This document shows positions 11,468 through 23,997 of a DNA stretch of 64,000 nucleotides, in pieces. Made by a program: the position numbers and the translations under genes. This DNA comes from Riptortus pedestris (taxonomy: Eukaryota; Arthropoda; Insecta; Hemiptera; Alydidae). Each line of letters starts with the position of its first letter. Position 1 is the first letter of the stretch. Below the pieces are notes generated by a model. It made no database searches and was not told the DNA's origin. It was given only the letters and a program-made list of their open reading frames with translations. Location: contig CM032233.1 in assembly GCA_019009955.1 (NCBI GenBank), positions 96,865,501 to 96,929,500 of the forward strand, in the 5' to 3' direction.

Positions 11468-11640
11468 AAGTTAAGAAGAGAAAGGAAAAATATTGCGTGG
11501 GCCTCAGGACTTAAATCCAAACCTCCGAAGAACATAAACGCGGTTTAAAGATGTAATATAAAATAAAAAAAAAGAAGTCAGGTTTCGAATTAACTATTTG
11601 CAATCAATGTTTTCGCAATCATTCAAAGGTTTTGTTCCAT
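11468..11640 (+). repeat. dispersed repeat F, copy 2, without the array
   Basis: It matches 5995-6160: CTCCGAAGAACATAAACGC, GTAATATAAAATA, AAGTCAGGTTTCGAATTAA, then one degenerate start of the 137-bp unit (GCAATCATTCAAAGG ... CAATTGA). Here the 137-bp segment is single and diverged, which gives the pre-expansion state of the array at 6134. Confidence 0.75.
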
Positions 11641-13024
<1,384 letters not shown>

Positions 13025-13427
13025 ATCCGGAATCCTGGATTTTGGAGTGCCAAGAAATCTGCATGCGGGATTCATTCCTGTGCACAGTGCAACACTAGCA
13101 GATATGTTCCTACAGGCAGCCTGGAGAACATAAGTATAACGTTCATCATTCTTTCCTGCAATGGAATTTAACGCTCTGCCCAAAGAAATAAAAGCACCAT
13201 CAACAGAATGATCTGCGTTAATCATTTTCTAACGACCGAGATGGGCATACGATAGGTTATTTGAAACATCTTTAAATATTAACTTTAATTTTTATATTAT
13301 TAGCTATAGGCAATTACTAAGTGTCATTTGCACATGCAACTAGTGTTCAGAGCTAATTTGTAAGTAGTATTTGCATAATTATTGATTATCTTTAAGACCA
13401 GGACCACTAGTCATGTGACAATAATAG

Positions 13428-13433
<6 letters not shown>
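13025..13433. other. no gene seen; moderately GC-rich unique patch
   Basis: Bases 13025-13230 have balanced composition and an open minus-strand frame of about 65 codons before the microsatellite. I do not recognise the peptide. It could be a decayed mobile-element coding piece, but nothing in it is diagnostic. Confidence 0.4.

Positions 13434-13479
<46 letters not shown>
13434..13479. repeat. (TC)n microsatellite
   Basis: About 46 bases of perfect TC repeat, about 400 bases right of the large CT/CA array. Confidence 0.95.
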
Positions 13480-13484
<5 letters not shown>

Positions 13485-13834
13485 TTCTAAATATTTAGTA
13501 GGATACAACTTTTCAACATTTATTTTTTCTATTCTTAAATCAAATTGAGCGAGTCATGCAATTTGTATCTCCCTCACTGATTGCATAAGATTTTCTTCGA
13601 TGATGAAGACAACTGTTTTGAAAGCGTTCAGCACTTAAAAATGCATCTGAGAGATTTGAAGTTTCATTTAATTGTTTAGTGGAGGGGTAAAATGCAAATT
13701 GTAAAATATGTTTTACGTTGAATTGAACACAAGTTATATAACAAATCTTGGCGATTAAGTAATATCCTATAATTTTTGTGCCATTCATGTGACTTTCACT
13801 AAATGCTATTACGCCACTAAATATCCCAAATTCC
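13480..13834. other. no gene seen
   Basis: AT-rich sequence. The 98-codon minus-strand frame at 13540-13836 has no recognisable motif. Confidence 0.5.
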
Positions 13835-13950
13835 ATGTTTTGTTTACATAGGGTTCTTACTAAGAGATGAATAGTAAATGGAAAGGAGTTAATTTTTAGC
13901 AGAGTATCATTTGAGGAAAGGGGTACTATGCTTAGTCTACGCAGCCCCTG
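13835..13950 (+). mobile_element. family H 3' end, broken by a SINE in its hairpin
   Basis: GTTTACATAGGGTTCTTACTAAGAGA followed by CTTAGTCTACGCAGCCCCTG is the older-subtype H terminus up to the loop of the 3' hairpin. The sequence then switches to a SINE. The other half of the hairpin (GCTGCGTGACGAAC) resumes at about 14158. Confidence 0.75.
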
Positions 13951-14155
13951 GGAGCACAGGTTAGCTATGTGAGTTGAGGAGTCTGAATGAAGTTGCTAGA
14001 GAGGTGGGTTCAATTCCCACCTGAGCAATAGGAATTTATTTAGTGACGAACTCATCAAATAAAATCCTTAGTCCCACCCTGGCAAGAAAAGGTTGGTAAC
14101 CCGTCCCAATTAGCCGTAGTTGCATAAAGTGGACGTAAATAAATGAGAAATGAAT
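13951..14155 (+). mobile_element. tRNA-derived SINE, plus strand
   Basis: A tRNA-like head holds a box A-like TTAGCTATGTGAGTTGAGGA and a box B GGTTCAATTCC at 14007-14017, flanked by complementary GGTGGG and CCCACC. The body contains AAATAAAATCCTTAGTCCCAC and TAACCCGTCCCAATTAGCC, and the tail is GTAAATAAATGA. The body matches the minus-strand copy at 30645-30863. It is a pol III-type SINE rather than a tRNA gene, because the acceptor arms do not pair and a tRNA-unrelated body follows. A target duplication is not clear here. Confidence 0.8.
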
Positions 14156-14175
14156 GGGCTGCGTGACGAACCGTG
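14156..14175 (+). mobile_element. remaining tip of the H element after the SINE
   Basis: GGGCTGCGTGACGAACCGTG restores the CTGCGTGACGGAC end expected after the ACGCAGCCCC half at 13940-13950. The SINE therefore sits in the hairpin loop. Confidence 0.6.
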
Positions 14176-14817
14176 TTATGTATGAGAGTTAAAAGCAAGA
14201 TGAATGAAGACATTGAGCAAAACGAATTAATAAATACTCATAACAAAGTTGTTATTTAATTATGAAGTGTCGACTTAATTTTCATTAATTAAGAAATTCT
14301 TAATGCGGCGGATTCTCATTCTACTCTTTTTATCTGCAAGTGAAGTCGTAAGCGCTGCACTCGGCTACAATGAAACCAAGATGGAATACTCATACGACGG
14401 TTATGGCTCGCAAAAAAGAAGGAAGAAAAAAAAGGAAATGGACGTCGGTGGATGCAGGGCTAATGAGGAAAGGAGAGGACCTTAGGCCCGGCAGCCAATC
14501 GACCGTGGATCCCATCAGCCGTCCGCCGTGTACTGAATTAGAAAAAAGACGACTTAAGACAAAAAGCGGAGAGGACTAAAAGAAAAGAAAAAAAAAATCT
14601 TATACACCATCATTGCTAGAGGGATAAACTGACTTTCCTCTTTATAAGCCGCCTCCCAGAGTGCCAACTCCCCCTCTCTCTCGTTGCTTCTGTATTGTTC
14701 TTCTTCTCTTCTCCCTACCCCCAGTAGCTCAGGCAAAGCTCCTCCGTAAACTAAACAGATTCCTTAGTCTTATTAACGACCTTAATAAATTCTCTTAACA
14801 GAGAAAAGTAATTAGGT
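14176..14817. other. no gene seen
   Basis: Mixed sequence. 14300-14570 is richer in GC and open in two plus frames (60 and 69 codons) with charged, low-complexity products and no motif. A polypurine stretch occurs at 14415-14440 and 14575-14600. Confidence 0.45.
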
Positions 14818-15012
14818 TGTGTAAATTCAAAATATCTCCCATATTGTAAGTCAAAAAATATTCTATATTGGAAATCAGTCAAAGTGTAACGTTATGTTTG
14901 CTTGCGTCAAGGAGCAGTGAGAGTTTATTGATGGGGGCAAAATCAGGAATTCAAAATATCTCCGTTATTATAAGACGATGGACAAATATTGCATATTGAA
15001 AATTTAATATTC
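14818..15012 (+). repeat. family H core fragments
   Basis: Two short direct copies of the H core occur: ATTCAAAATATCTCCCATATTGTAAGTC at 14824 and ATTCAAAATATCTCCGTTATTATAAGACG at 14949. Each is followed by the 'aatattctatattg/aatattgcatattg' block. They are scraps of the core module seen again at 16100 and 16345. Confidence 0.65.
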
Positions 15013-15023
15013 TCCAAAATCTA

Positions 15024-15149
15024 TTTTAGCAGATTTCCCTTAAGGAAAATCAGCTATTGTGGTCGTACTCATGTCACGATTTTCGAAAAGAGTCCTTCAA
15101 ATGTCCATCGATCCTACCCAGGAGATGACGAAAATGAGGTCCGTTCAAA

Positions 15150-15234
<85 letters not shown>

Positions 15235-15785
15235 TTGTCTGTTAACGCTCTAGCGGTCGCAATTTGTGTTTGATCGTTAGGACTAGTGGGAGGGGGAGGG
15301 GGTTTAGAGTTTTTTTTCTCGAAAATTCAAAATATCTCCCTTACTATACGTCAAATCAAAACATTAAATAGAATCAATCTTATTGCAAATTAAATGTACT
15401 ATAAACATAGTTATATTCATTTATTCTCTATCTTGAATATTAACCGAGATAATTGCATTTTTCAGTTTTCAGCCTTCAGAAACACACCCACTTCTACTCA
15501 TCTTACTTAAACAATACTCAGTTATTTAATTAACCACATTGTTCGAAGCTTAAATACCATAAATTGTTTTCAAGAAACCTTTATTATACGAGATAAATGA
15601 AAATATGTTATAGTGACCCCCCCCCCTCTTCTTAAGTTCTTGGACTACCAAAATTTGATTGTTTGAGATAAAAATTATTCTGATCCATTATAAATTACAG
15701 TAATAGATATAGTAAATAGTGTTCAATGAAATAAATGTGTTTTATTCAGATATATTTCATTAATAAAAATACTGTACGGGGGTAA
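15024..15785 (+). mobile_element. family H long subtype, 3'-truncated
   Basis: It has an intact 5' tip (TTTTAGCAGATTTCCCTTAAGG), CGATCCTACCCAGGAGATGACG, and GAGGTCCGTTCAAAATTA. A compound (AC)n(AT)n then lies at 15155-15233, exactly where other copies carry (TA)n. TTGTCTGTTAACGCTCTAGCGG, a G-tract, the core, the C-tract and TTTGATTGTTTGAGATAAAAATTATTC follow. The copy stops near ATATTTCATTAAT, without the hairpin end. This is the only copy whose microsatellite is mainly AC. Confidence 0.85.
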
Positions 15786-15821
15786 GTGTAGTAGTATACT
15801 GTAAGTGTATATAACAAAAGT

Positions 15822-15975
15822 TACTCTAAATATCAAAATAAAAAACTTTTGTTATGTTCATATTTGCCGATAACCCAATAGGAAACGAAATATCGCTATT
15901 TTTAATTTCATGCCTCCCTTATAACCCCCACTCCTGCTCGTCCCTAGAAATGTTGGTATGGCTTACGTATGTTAG
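15822..15975 (+). repeat. diverged copy of the 298-bp unit
   Basis: It contains AAAAGTTACTCTAAATATCAAAATAAA, ACTTTTGTTATGTTCATATTTGC, AATAGGAAACGAAATATCGCTATTTTTAATTTC and CCCCCACTCCTGCTCGTCC. It matches the tandem units at 16464 onward and lies apart from them as an older copy. Confidence 0.75.
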
Positions 15976-16450
15976 TAAACCAACGGTCCTAGTTTCTTGG
16001 CATTAGAAATAAGCCAGTCGTTTTATATTAAGCTTAAATGTGGCTTATTGTTTTCATGACCTTTCATGGATTTACAGATGGGGGTAAAGTCATAAATTAA
16101 AATTATCTCCGTTATTATAAGCCAATTGAAAATATTGTATCTTGTAAATTAAATTGTATTCAATTATTGTCCTTTATATTTTTCTCTAACTTTACTGTTC
16201 AATAAAATATTTTTTCAGGGAACCAACAATCCTATTCACCTGGCATTAGAAATAAGTCAATCATTTTGTTTTAATCTAAAATGCAGTGTATTGTTTTTAT
16301 CAGTTGAGGAGAAGAGAGGGTTTAGAAAGGCTGAAAAAAATCATAAATTAAAAATATTTCCGTTATTATAAGTCTATTGAAAAATATTGTATGAAAATTG
16401 AATTGTTTCCAATTGTTGTTCTTTGCATTTTTCTCTAACGTCCAAGCTAT
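15976..16450 (+). repeat. two tandem ~243-bp units with H core
   Basis: Units begin at ACCAACGGTCC (15979) and ACCAACAATCC (16222). Both hold GGCATTAGAAATAAG, a GTATTGTTTT-like block, and an H-type core (CATAAATTAAAATTATCTCCGTTATTATAAG at 16110 and the matching block at 16345), then TTTTTCTCTAAC. The units are diverged, so the duplication is old. Confidence 0.7.
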
Positions 16451-17137
16451 GATGTTAAAATATGTGCATATTTGCTAAAAAACCAATAGGAAACGAGATA
16501 ACGCTATTTTTAATTTCCGACCCCCCTTACAACCCCCACTCCTGCTCGTCCTAGGAAATGTTGGTACAGCTTATTATCATAAACATTTTAGAGCTAATAC
16601 ACATACCTAGTTTTGTTAATTTCCGTTCAACCGTTAGTGCCCAATAAAATTATTGGCCATCCCATTAGTTTTAATCGTATATCTCATTTATACTTTGTTA
16701 TAGGACAAAAGTCAATATAGGAAAAGTTACTCTAAATAATAAAATAAACAACTTTTGTCATGTGCATATTTGCTAAAAAACCAATAGGAAACGAATTATC
16801 GCTATTTTTAATTTCCAGCCTCCCTTACAACCCCCACTCCTGCTCGTCCTAGGAAATGTTGGTACAGCTTATTATCATAAACATTTTAGAGCTAATACAC
16901 ATACCTAGTTTTGTTAATTTCCGTTCAACCGTTAGTGCCCAATAAAATTATTGGCCATCCCATTAGTTTTAATCGTATATCTCATTTATACTTTGTTATA
17001 GGACAAAAGCCAATATAGGAAAAGTTACTCTAAATAACAAAATAAACAACTTTTGTCATGTGCATATTTGGTGAAAAACCAATAGGAAACGAATTATCGC
17101 TATTTTTAATTTCCAGCCTCCCTTACAACTTCCACTC
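16451..17137 (+). repeat. 298-bp tandem repeat, two units plus a partial third
   Basis: The block GTGCATATTTG begins at 16464, 16762 and 17060, an exact 298-base period. Units 1 and 2 are nearly identical, including TTAATTTCCGTTCAACCGTTAGTG and TTTAATCGTATATCTCATTTATAC. The third unit ends after CCTCCCTTACAACTTCCACTCC at about 17137. The close identity marks a recent duplication. Confidence 0.9.
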
Positions 17138-18534
17138 CTAAGGAAAATAAAACTAAGGAACAGAGTGAAAGTCACATCTTGAATGGAAGAAGGATAGCAA
17201 CGGTGTCCGAAACGATTATCATTAAAAATACACTAACCTATTAGACAGAATAACTACTTTTTGGTAGTCAACCGTCCTTGTCATAAAATCCTATTAACAG
17301 TGGGTTAACTGGACACTTAAAACTAAAAAAAAAACTCGGTCGATATTCAAGTTAGATAAAACAAATACTGAATAATGAGGCGAATATTAAATTTCCAACA
17401 AGCCATTTTTCCGGCCCTAGTCATAATAGGGAGATATGTTGAACTTATGCTTTCGCCCACTTCAAAGGTTTATTAAAACAAATTTTAATTTAAAACAATA
17501 TATATTTCTTGGTGGCTATTAAGATAAGATTATTAAGAAAAATAATTTTTCTAGGTCTTGTCAGTATAGCAGTTGGAATATGGAAAAAACCCGTAAAAAA
17601 GAGCATAGGTTTTAAACGAGTCGGGATATATGATAAATAGAACACACAAAATGTTTTAAACGGCATTTGTTTGTAAGGTGTTTGGACCCAAAGTGCTCAG
17701 GCTTTCTTAAAAATTATTTTGCAGTTGATGTTTTAGCTTTTACTAGTACTAGAATTAATGAATGAGCCCCATTAGACACATTTCATAAACGGGTTTCAGC
17801 ATCGTGGAATGAAAAAGAAAAAGCGCGATAAAAATGAAAAGAAACTTGTAAAGCGTTTAAAAGTACACTTTCTAAGAGTGCCGAAGAATATTTAGCTAGA
17901 TCAAAAGTGTCGGTCGACTGTCCCCAACAAAAGGGGACAATTTAACTCCAGCAATTAAAGTGGGTTTAATTTTTTTAGCCATACTCAAAAGGAAAGAAGG
18001 CATTTGTTGTGGCTAATCGAATGCCCAGAAAAGAAGCAATTCAAAAGTAATTTGCCCACTAATTGTCCTCATAATTGGAGTTGAGAAGCAGAAACATTTT
18101 GAAGCTCGGACGCAAATATAATGACTATTGTAGATGAAATAATCAGTGTGTCATCAACAGTCTGCACAAAAGGGCATGTATTCAATTTAACGTGTAATTA
18201 CTCAGCGTGAAATCACTGCACCGCATCCAGCAAGTGGTACAAACGGCACGAGTTGAATTAGAAAGGATATATACATATAACCGACGGGCCCCATATACCG
18301 CGGCAACATTAATGTTTTTGTTCTTATAATTCGAAGAGGACTGTCATTGTCATACCGGCACGTGCTTTCCTCTCCCAATTACACTTAACACGGCCTGTAT
18401 ATATAATATACCTGTAAAAGTTAGCTACGATCGCTCGGATTAAATAATTAACTTCAAATTATCTCATTCGTTTTATTCTTTACTTATTAAGTTATTCCTC
18501 AAGGGCTTAACGAACGTAAAGTATGTAATATGTA
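17138..18534. other. low-copy region, no gene seen
   Basis: No dispersed family is found here, and base composition is less skewed than in the surroundings. A perfect 7-bp stem TGTCCCC ... GGGGACA lies near 17919-17940. Several TAATTG/TAATTA motifs lie at 18045-18205, which would suit homeodomain sites, but that is speculation. No ORF of note. Confidence 0.45.
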
Positions 18535-18870
18535 AACAAGAAAAGAAGAAAAACACTTTATTAAAAGAATTAAGTACGACTGCTCACCGATGGTGAGTTG
18601 CTGACTACACAGCTGAATCATCAATCAACGTTAATGAAATAAAAATTGAGTTAAATAAATAAAAGTAATAAGTTTGCTACAAAATATAAAATAAAAGTAT
18701 AAAGAAAAAAAAGAAAACAAAAAAGATGAATAAATTAAAAAAAAAAACAATATCTACATATATATTTGAACAAAGAGAAAATAGAAAAATTAATAATAAT
18801 TTAAAGCTATATATAAATGTGATGATTGGTTATTCCTAACGAATGCATGATAATGGATTCAGTTAGGGGC
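18535..18870 (-). repeat. dispersed repeat D, copy 2, inverted
   Basis: Complement of 9955-10345: GAATTAAGTACGACTGCTCACCG, GCTGACTACACAGCTGAATCATC, AAAGCTATATATAAATGTGATGATTGGTTATTCCTAACGAATG. Long A-rich low-complexity segments lie between the landmarks. Confidence 0.8.
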
Positions 18871-18950
18871 AGTACATTAAACTGACATGATGTTATTACA
18901 AAAGAAAATCATTTATCCACTTGTAGACCATAAAATATCGTAATATGTAA

Positions 18951-18956
<6 letters not shown>

Positions 18957-19014
<58 letters not shown>
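18957..19014. repeat. (TA)n microsatellite
   Basis: TGTGTGTA leads into about 56 bases of TA. The flanks do not match H. The tract sits 86 bases right of repeat D copy 2. Confidence 0.9.
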
Positions 19015-19017
<3 letters not shown>

Positions 19018-20936
19018 AGGTCTGTAAGCTACTACTATTTATGTTATCGCCAGAAGGAAGGAGTTCGAAAAGCGTAAAATATTTGAGATGAATTGAAATG
19101 GATGTTTTAAAAGTTAATCCACTTTTCCTGAACTTTATAATTGTGTAGTTGACAATTTATATACATATATATGAAAGGAAATGGATCATTGGTAATATTT
19201 ATATAAATATTCGAACGTTTTGTTACCTAGGAATAAATAAATAAAAAGCATTATTAAAAAAAAAAATGATAGTAAACCCGAAGTTGACCTGAAAAGCAAT
19301 AGGCTGATCTTGTCTTCATAAGGAGTATTTTTACCAGCACAAAAATAAAATGATCTTCAAATACTGACTCCCTCAGTTTTCAGTTTGTTCTGGAATATAC
19401 TGATATATGTATGTACAAGCAAAGAGGCAGTAGTCGTATAGAAGCAACGCAAATGTGCATTCCATGCAGAATCGTTAAAAGTAGCTCTACTAAAACAAAA
19501 TGAAGAAAGGAAATTACCTCGGAAGCTCTAAATGAGGCAATTGAAAGTAAAAGTCCTATTAATTCTACGATGAAACGGAGTGGAGCTTGCCCAGTCAACA
19601 AATTTATGGCTTCTAATAGGCTGAACGAAAAACATTAAACTCAGTATGTTTGCTCGTGGTAACAGATATTAGACCTTAGGCTGTATTAATATGTACAATG
19701 TACAATATTATGAATAGCGTAAAGAGGTTGAGAGAAGAGGAAATTGTGGAAAAGGGAGGTGTGCTCAGTTTTTTCCTAAATTCGTTACTATTAGCCCCAT
19801 GAAGTTTTTTCATTATTGGATTCACCTCCAATTACTACAAAATTAATATATCTGATTAATTTGGGCTAATAAATTAATATTTTTAAAAGAATTTTTTGAA
19901 TTATTGAAGAACATTATTTCGGAAAATATTGTAATCTAAGTATAATTATGCACTCAGAAAATCCAAAACTAATACAAATTACTAGAATCTGTAAAATCGA
20001 AATTTCAATGTCATATTTCCTTGAAAACCCCAAAAAATTATTCAATCGCACAAAATTTCCTATAGCATTTACCACTAACAATGCTTCAACACAAAGAACA
20101 AAATTCCCTATTAACATTGCAGTATTTAAATTATATGTGAATGGAGCTCCGTTATTAAATCTTTTTGAAGTAATAGGAAAACATTTTTATGGACCATCCA
20201 GGCTCTTGTTTTTGGTATTTATAGGCACTCAGACTTTTACATTAGTACCGATCATAATTATCACATATTGAACCTCAAAATGTACTAAAAGAACTCATTT
20301 TTACTGTTAACGGATTTTACGGTTCGTTATTTCATTCCTCGTAATACAAGGAGAGATAGTCTGGAATTTCATTTAACCTGGAAAAATTGGCAATCCCATA
20401 AATTTTACCTATTATTTCTTTTTTTTTTCAATGAAACGTTAAAGCGGAGAGCTTTTTTTCTGAAGGAATGATATATTTCTTTTTTTTATTATATTTTAAA
20501 CGTGGAAAAAACACTTTCAAAATATCCTTGTCAAATTTTACTCTTCATACGTCTTTTTTTTAAATATATTTTTAAATCTTCCTTCGTAACGTATATTATA
20601 AAGTGTAAAGGAATTTTGTTTCTATAATCCTTTAGATAAAATGAAAATTATGTCTATTTTTTGGCATATTTTTTTTTTTTCAATTTACGTTCTGTGTTTT
20701 TATATATTTAAGAGTTGTTAACAGAATAAGACTTTCCAATTAATTATTTATTATGATGAGGTATTGTTTATTTTCGTTCAGAGATTCTTGTTTTGTTTTT
20801 TAAAAGACAATTATTATGCTCATTTAGAATCATCGGGTGTTTTAAGGAAGGTCGGAACAAAAACTGTACCAGCGTATAATTTTTATTCCACCTATATTAT
20901 ATAAACCAAAGTTTCTACTCATATTTAAAATATTTA

Positions 20937-20937
<1 letters not shown>
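19015..20937. other. no gene seen
   Basis: AT-rich, with poly-T runs at 20415-20700. The plus frame at 19948-20271 (107 codons) and its minus-strand shadow have no recognisable domain. No member of families H, B, C or D was recognised. Confidence 0.5.

Positions 20938-21017
<80 letters not shown>
20938..21017. repeat. (CA)n(TA)n compound microsatellite
   Basis: About 24 bases of CA followed by about 56 of TA. Flanking sequence does not show the H blocks that normally frame the tract, although an H 3' part begins 170 bases downstream. Confidence 0.9.
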
Positions 21018-21018
<1 letters not shown>

Positions 21019-21186
21019 TTATATACACACACCTTGTACAAAAATGCTACAAATATTTATTGTTTTCCCTATATCAATCGCGTTTGGGGTCTATACTCAT
21101 TTCCACGTAAAACACGTAATACATATTAATTTGATACCATATATAAAACTTATGTAACAACTATTTTATGAGAGAGAAAATTTTAG

Positions 21187-21513
21187 GACTATCATTTTTT
21201 TCTTGATTGATTGAGATAAAAAATATTCTGACCCATTATGAATTACAGTACTAGGTATAGCAAATATTTTTCAATAAAATTAATTTGTTATATTCTGATA
21301 TATTTCCGTAATTGTTTTTCTTTCCTGTGAGAAGTTGGCACACCTGTTTGTTTCCATTTCAGGTGCTTCCCGTCTGGAGGTTTCTTATTATCGTTTGTAT
21401 CTATTCAGTTGATGTTGACGGTGCTATTGTGTTACAAATATGTAGATTTATCTATTGTTAAACATCACGAGGGAAATCTGCTTAGTTTACGCAGCCCCTG
21501 CGTGATGGTCTTT
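21187..21513 (+). mobile_element. family H long subtype, 3' part
   Basis: It starts in TTTAGGACTATCATTTTTTTCTTGATTGATTGAG. It runs through ACAGTACTAGGTATAGCAAATA, CTGATATATTTCCGTAATTG, TTTTTCTTTCC, GTTGGCACACCTGTTTG and GGAGGTTTCTTATTATCG to GGGAAATCTGCTTAGTTTACGCAGCCCCTGCGTGATGG and a T-run. The terminal hairpin is intact and no 5' half is present. Confidence 0.85.
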
Positions 21514-22618
21514 TTTTGTATTTTGATTATTTAGAAATATAAATTTTAGGGTTTTGCGACGGCAATAATTTAGGCAAAATTAGAGTGAGTCAATATCCTA
21601 TAGTATAAAATGTTCTCTCAGATGAATTTTTGTTAGTTATTGTATTTTTGGAATTATGGTTTCACCCCTAAAGAACATACGGTGATAAATGCATAATAGA
21701 TGATAAACATTTTTCCGAAGGAGCTCTTTTGTGTAAAGCGCTTCAACCTGAGGGCTCCTGAAGGGAATATGTTAATTAAAAATTGGTATATTATTTTCTT
21801 TTGTCTGAACATATATAAATGAAGATGGTTTCCAGCCAAGGATATAGGGTAATAGTTCACTACACGGAAGTGGATTTGATAAAGGCTTTCACCTGTCCCT
21901 GCAAAAACCTTTGAGCTAAGTTAGAATACCATCAACTTTATTTCAGCAGATTTAAGAGAATTTAATCCTCCAAGATTGGCAGTATACAGACGGCATGACG
22001 CCATTTCTTCGTGTAAGAAAGAGGAAATTACGACGAGGAGAGGAATAATAAAGAAAACGTTTTCAAAATAAACGTTGAAAATCGGTGTGAGAGAGCGGAG
22101 CCGAAGGCAAAGCCTAATCCTATAATCCTACATAAACTTCCACAAGAAGAAGGTGGTATAATGGGCAGGTAAAACTAAGGTTTATGTCGGATTTAGCGGA
22201 TCCCCCCCCCCTTACACCACGAGTAGATATTTTCCTACTTGGCATTTAGTGTTTGGAGTCGTAATTCTCGGCCCTCACCTCGTAACATACGAACATGGTA
22301 GGTCCAGAATGTAAACGAAAACATAAGAGTACAGTAAATTTGACTTGTATAAGCACGTAGGAGAGTTGCCAGGAGCGAGGGGGCCCCATTCCATATTCAT
22401 TGAGCCATTTGATTTAGTAGGGACCGGTATGGGCTGGGAAGGCGCTGGTTCCCTCCTCCCTCACCACGTGTCAATTACATACAGAGCTACTCCCCACCTC
22501 CCTAGACGTACCAAATTATGTGTTTAACGCCGCAAACCGCCTTACCATCTATGGGAGAAACACCAACCACTCCCCCCATGGGAACCTAAAGGCTCCGACT
22601 ATCAACCGTAAATACCGA
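21514..22618. other. no gene seen
   Basis: AT-rich sequence to 22100, then more mixed. A C-run lies at 22201-22211 and GC-rich patches at 22380-22520. A 60-codon plus frame at 22345-22527 has no motif. Confidence 0.5.
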
Positions 22619-23260
22619 AAAAGTCTGTCATGCATTTACTGCGTGAACTAAGCTGATTTCCCACGCACTGGAATATGATAAGATCTCATTTCACCACTAT
22701 TCTCTATTTCCCTCGCAGTAAGAGCCCTGTGTAAACATGAGTAAAAGCGAAAGACAAAAAACAAAATAAATACAAGAAGCTCCGTTAATATTATGCCCAG
22801 AGAAAACAATAGTTGTTGAAAGTTAAAATACCAACAAAATTCATTATATACAAATTTTTGATCCTACTGAGTAAGTGAGATATATAAAATTAATTCTTCT
22901 TCTAAGCCGCTCCCCTCTTTCGAAGGCCGATTTCAGCCATTGCCTAATATAGTCTTTAGTTATCCGTGAAACGATTTAATGTGTGTTCATCAAATAAAAC
23001 CATATATTTTGGAGCGTAAAATCATATATGATGACATCAAACCAAAAATATTTGCACATATCTCATACAGTAAAAGTTCAATGAAATCAATGTTTGGTAT
23101 TTAAGCTTCTAATAAAGTGGTTCATGATATAAGAGCTAAATTGTTAATATGACATGTGTAGGAGTGGATCTTTACAAAATTCTGAAAACTAAAAAGTGCA
23201 AATATCTCTGTTAATTCTGAGTTGGTATTCTGGCAGGTGGAAGTGACTTCTAATGTAGGT
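22619..23260 (-). mobile_element. family H copy, minus strand, 3' end at left
   Basis: The complement shows an H 3' end that has lost half its hairpin (CGTGGGAAATCAGCTTAGTTCACGCAGTAAATGC). It then shows a diverged interior with the two-module layout of the 27.4 and 61.1 kb copies, and AATACCAAACATTGATTTCATTGAACTTTTAC. It stops before the 5' half. With 23395-23997 it forms an inverted pair whose 3' ends point outward. Confidence 0.7.
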
Positions 23261-23394
23261 AGGATGGAAATATTGGCCACGCTTCTACTATGACAATTTA
23301 TTAAAACGGCAGAGTGCTTTCGATGCAGTGCACCATCGTCAATGCCCAAAGGTCTTGGATGTTGACCTGACGGCTCTTGGAGCTGAATTGGCCA

Positions 23395-23997
23395 GAAAAT
23401 TGTATAGAAACAATCTTATTGGAAATTCAATTTACTATAAATATTGTTCTATACATATTTTTCGTTTAATGGATGTTATAGTTTTACGCTTTCAGTAAAC
23501 GCCCACTCCTACTAGTGTCAAATTAATAATAAGCTGGTATATAATGAACCACTTTATTAAAAGGTTAAATATGGAATATTGCTTTCATTGAACTTTTACT
23601 TTGTGAGATATATGCAAATACATACTGTTGATCCCCCCCCCCTTCTTTTGTCCTTGGATTACTAAAATTTAAGTAATTGAGAGTAAAATTATTCTAATTC
23701 ATTAAAAAATACAGCATTAGCTTTAGTAAATAGTTTTCAATAAAATGAATGTTTTATTTTCAGATATATTTCATTAATGGTTTTTCTTTCCGGTCTAGAA
23801 TTCAGGTTGGCAGGCCTGTTTGTTTACAATTCAGACGCTTCCGTTCTAGAGTTATTAATTTGTAACTGAAAGATCTCTTATTACCGTTGGTATTTATTCA
23901 CTTAATATTTGCGGTGAGGTTACCAGTATGTATTATCTATTGTAAACCTTTGCTTAGGAAATCTGCTTAGTTTACGCAGACCCTGCGTGACGGGCTT
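23395..23997 (+). mobile_element. family H long subtype, 5'-truncated
   Basis: It begins at AAATTGTATAGAAACAATC. It has CGCCCACTCCTACTAGTG, ATGAACCACTTTATTAAAAGG, a C-run at 23632-23642, CAGATATATTTCATTAATGG and TTTTTCTTTCCGG, and ends in GGAAATCTGCTTAGTTTACGCAGACCCTGCGTGACGGG. One change (C to A) lies in the hairpin loop region. Confidence 0.85.

Noticed and set aside
13951..14025. tRNA gene
   Set aside because: A and B boxes are present but the cloverleaf arms do not close and a shared non-tRNA body follows. It is a SINE head.
19948..20271. 107-codon plus-strand frame
   Set aside because: AT-rich, lysine/isoleucine-heavy product without a motif; chance frame.
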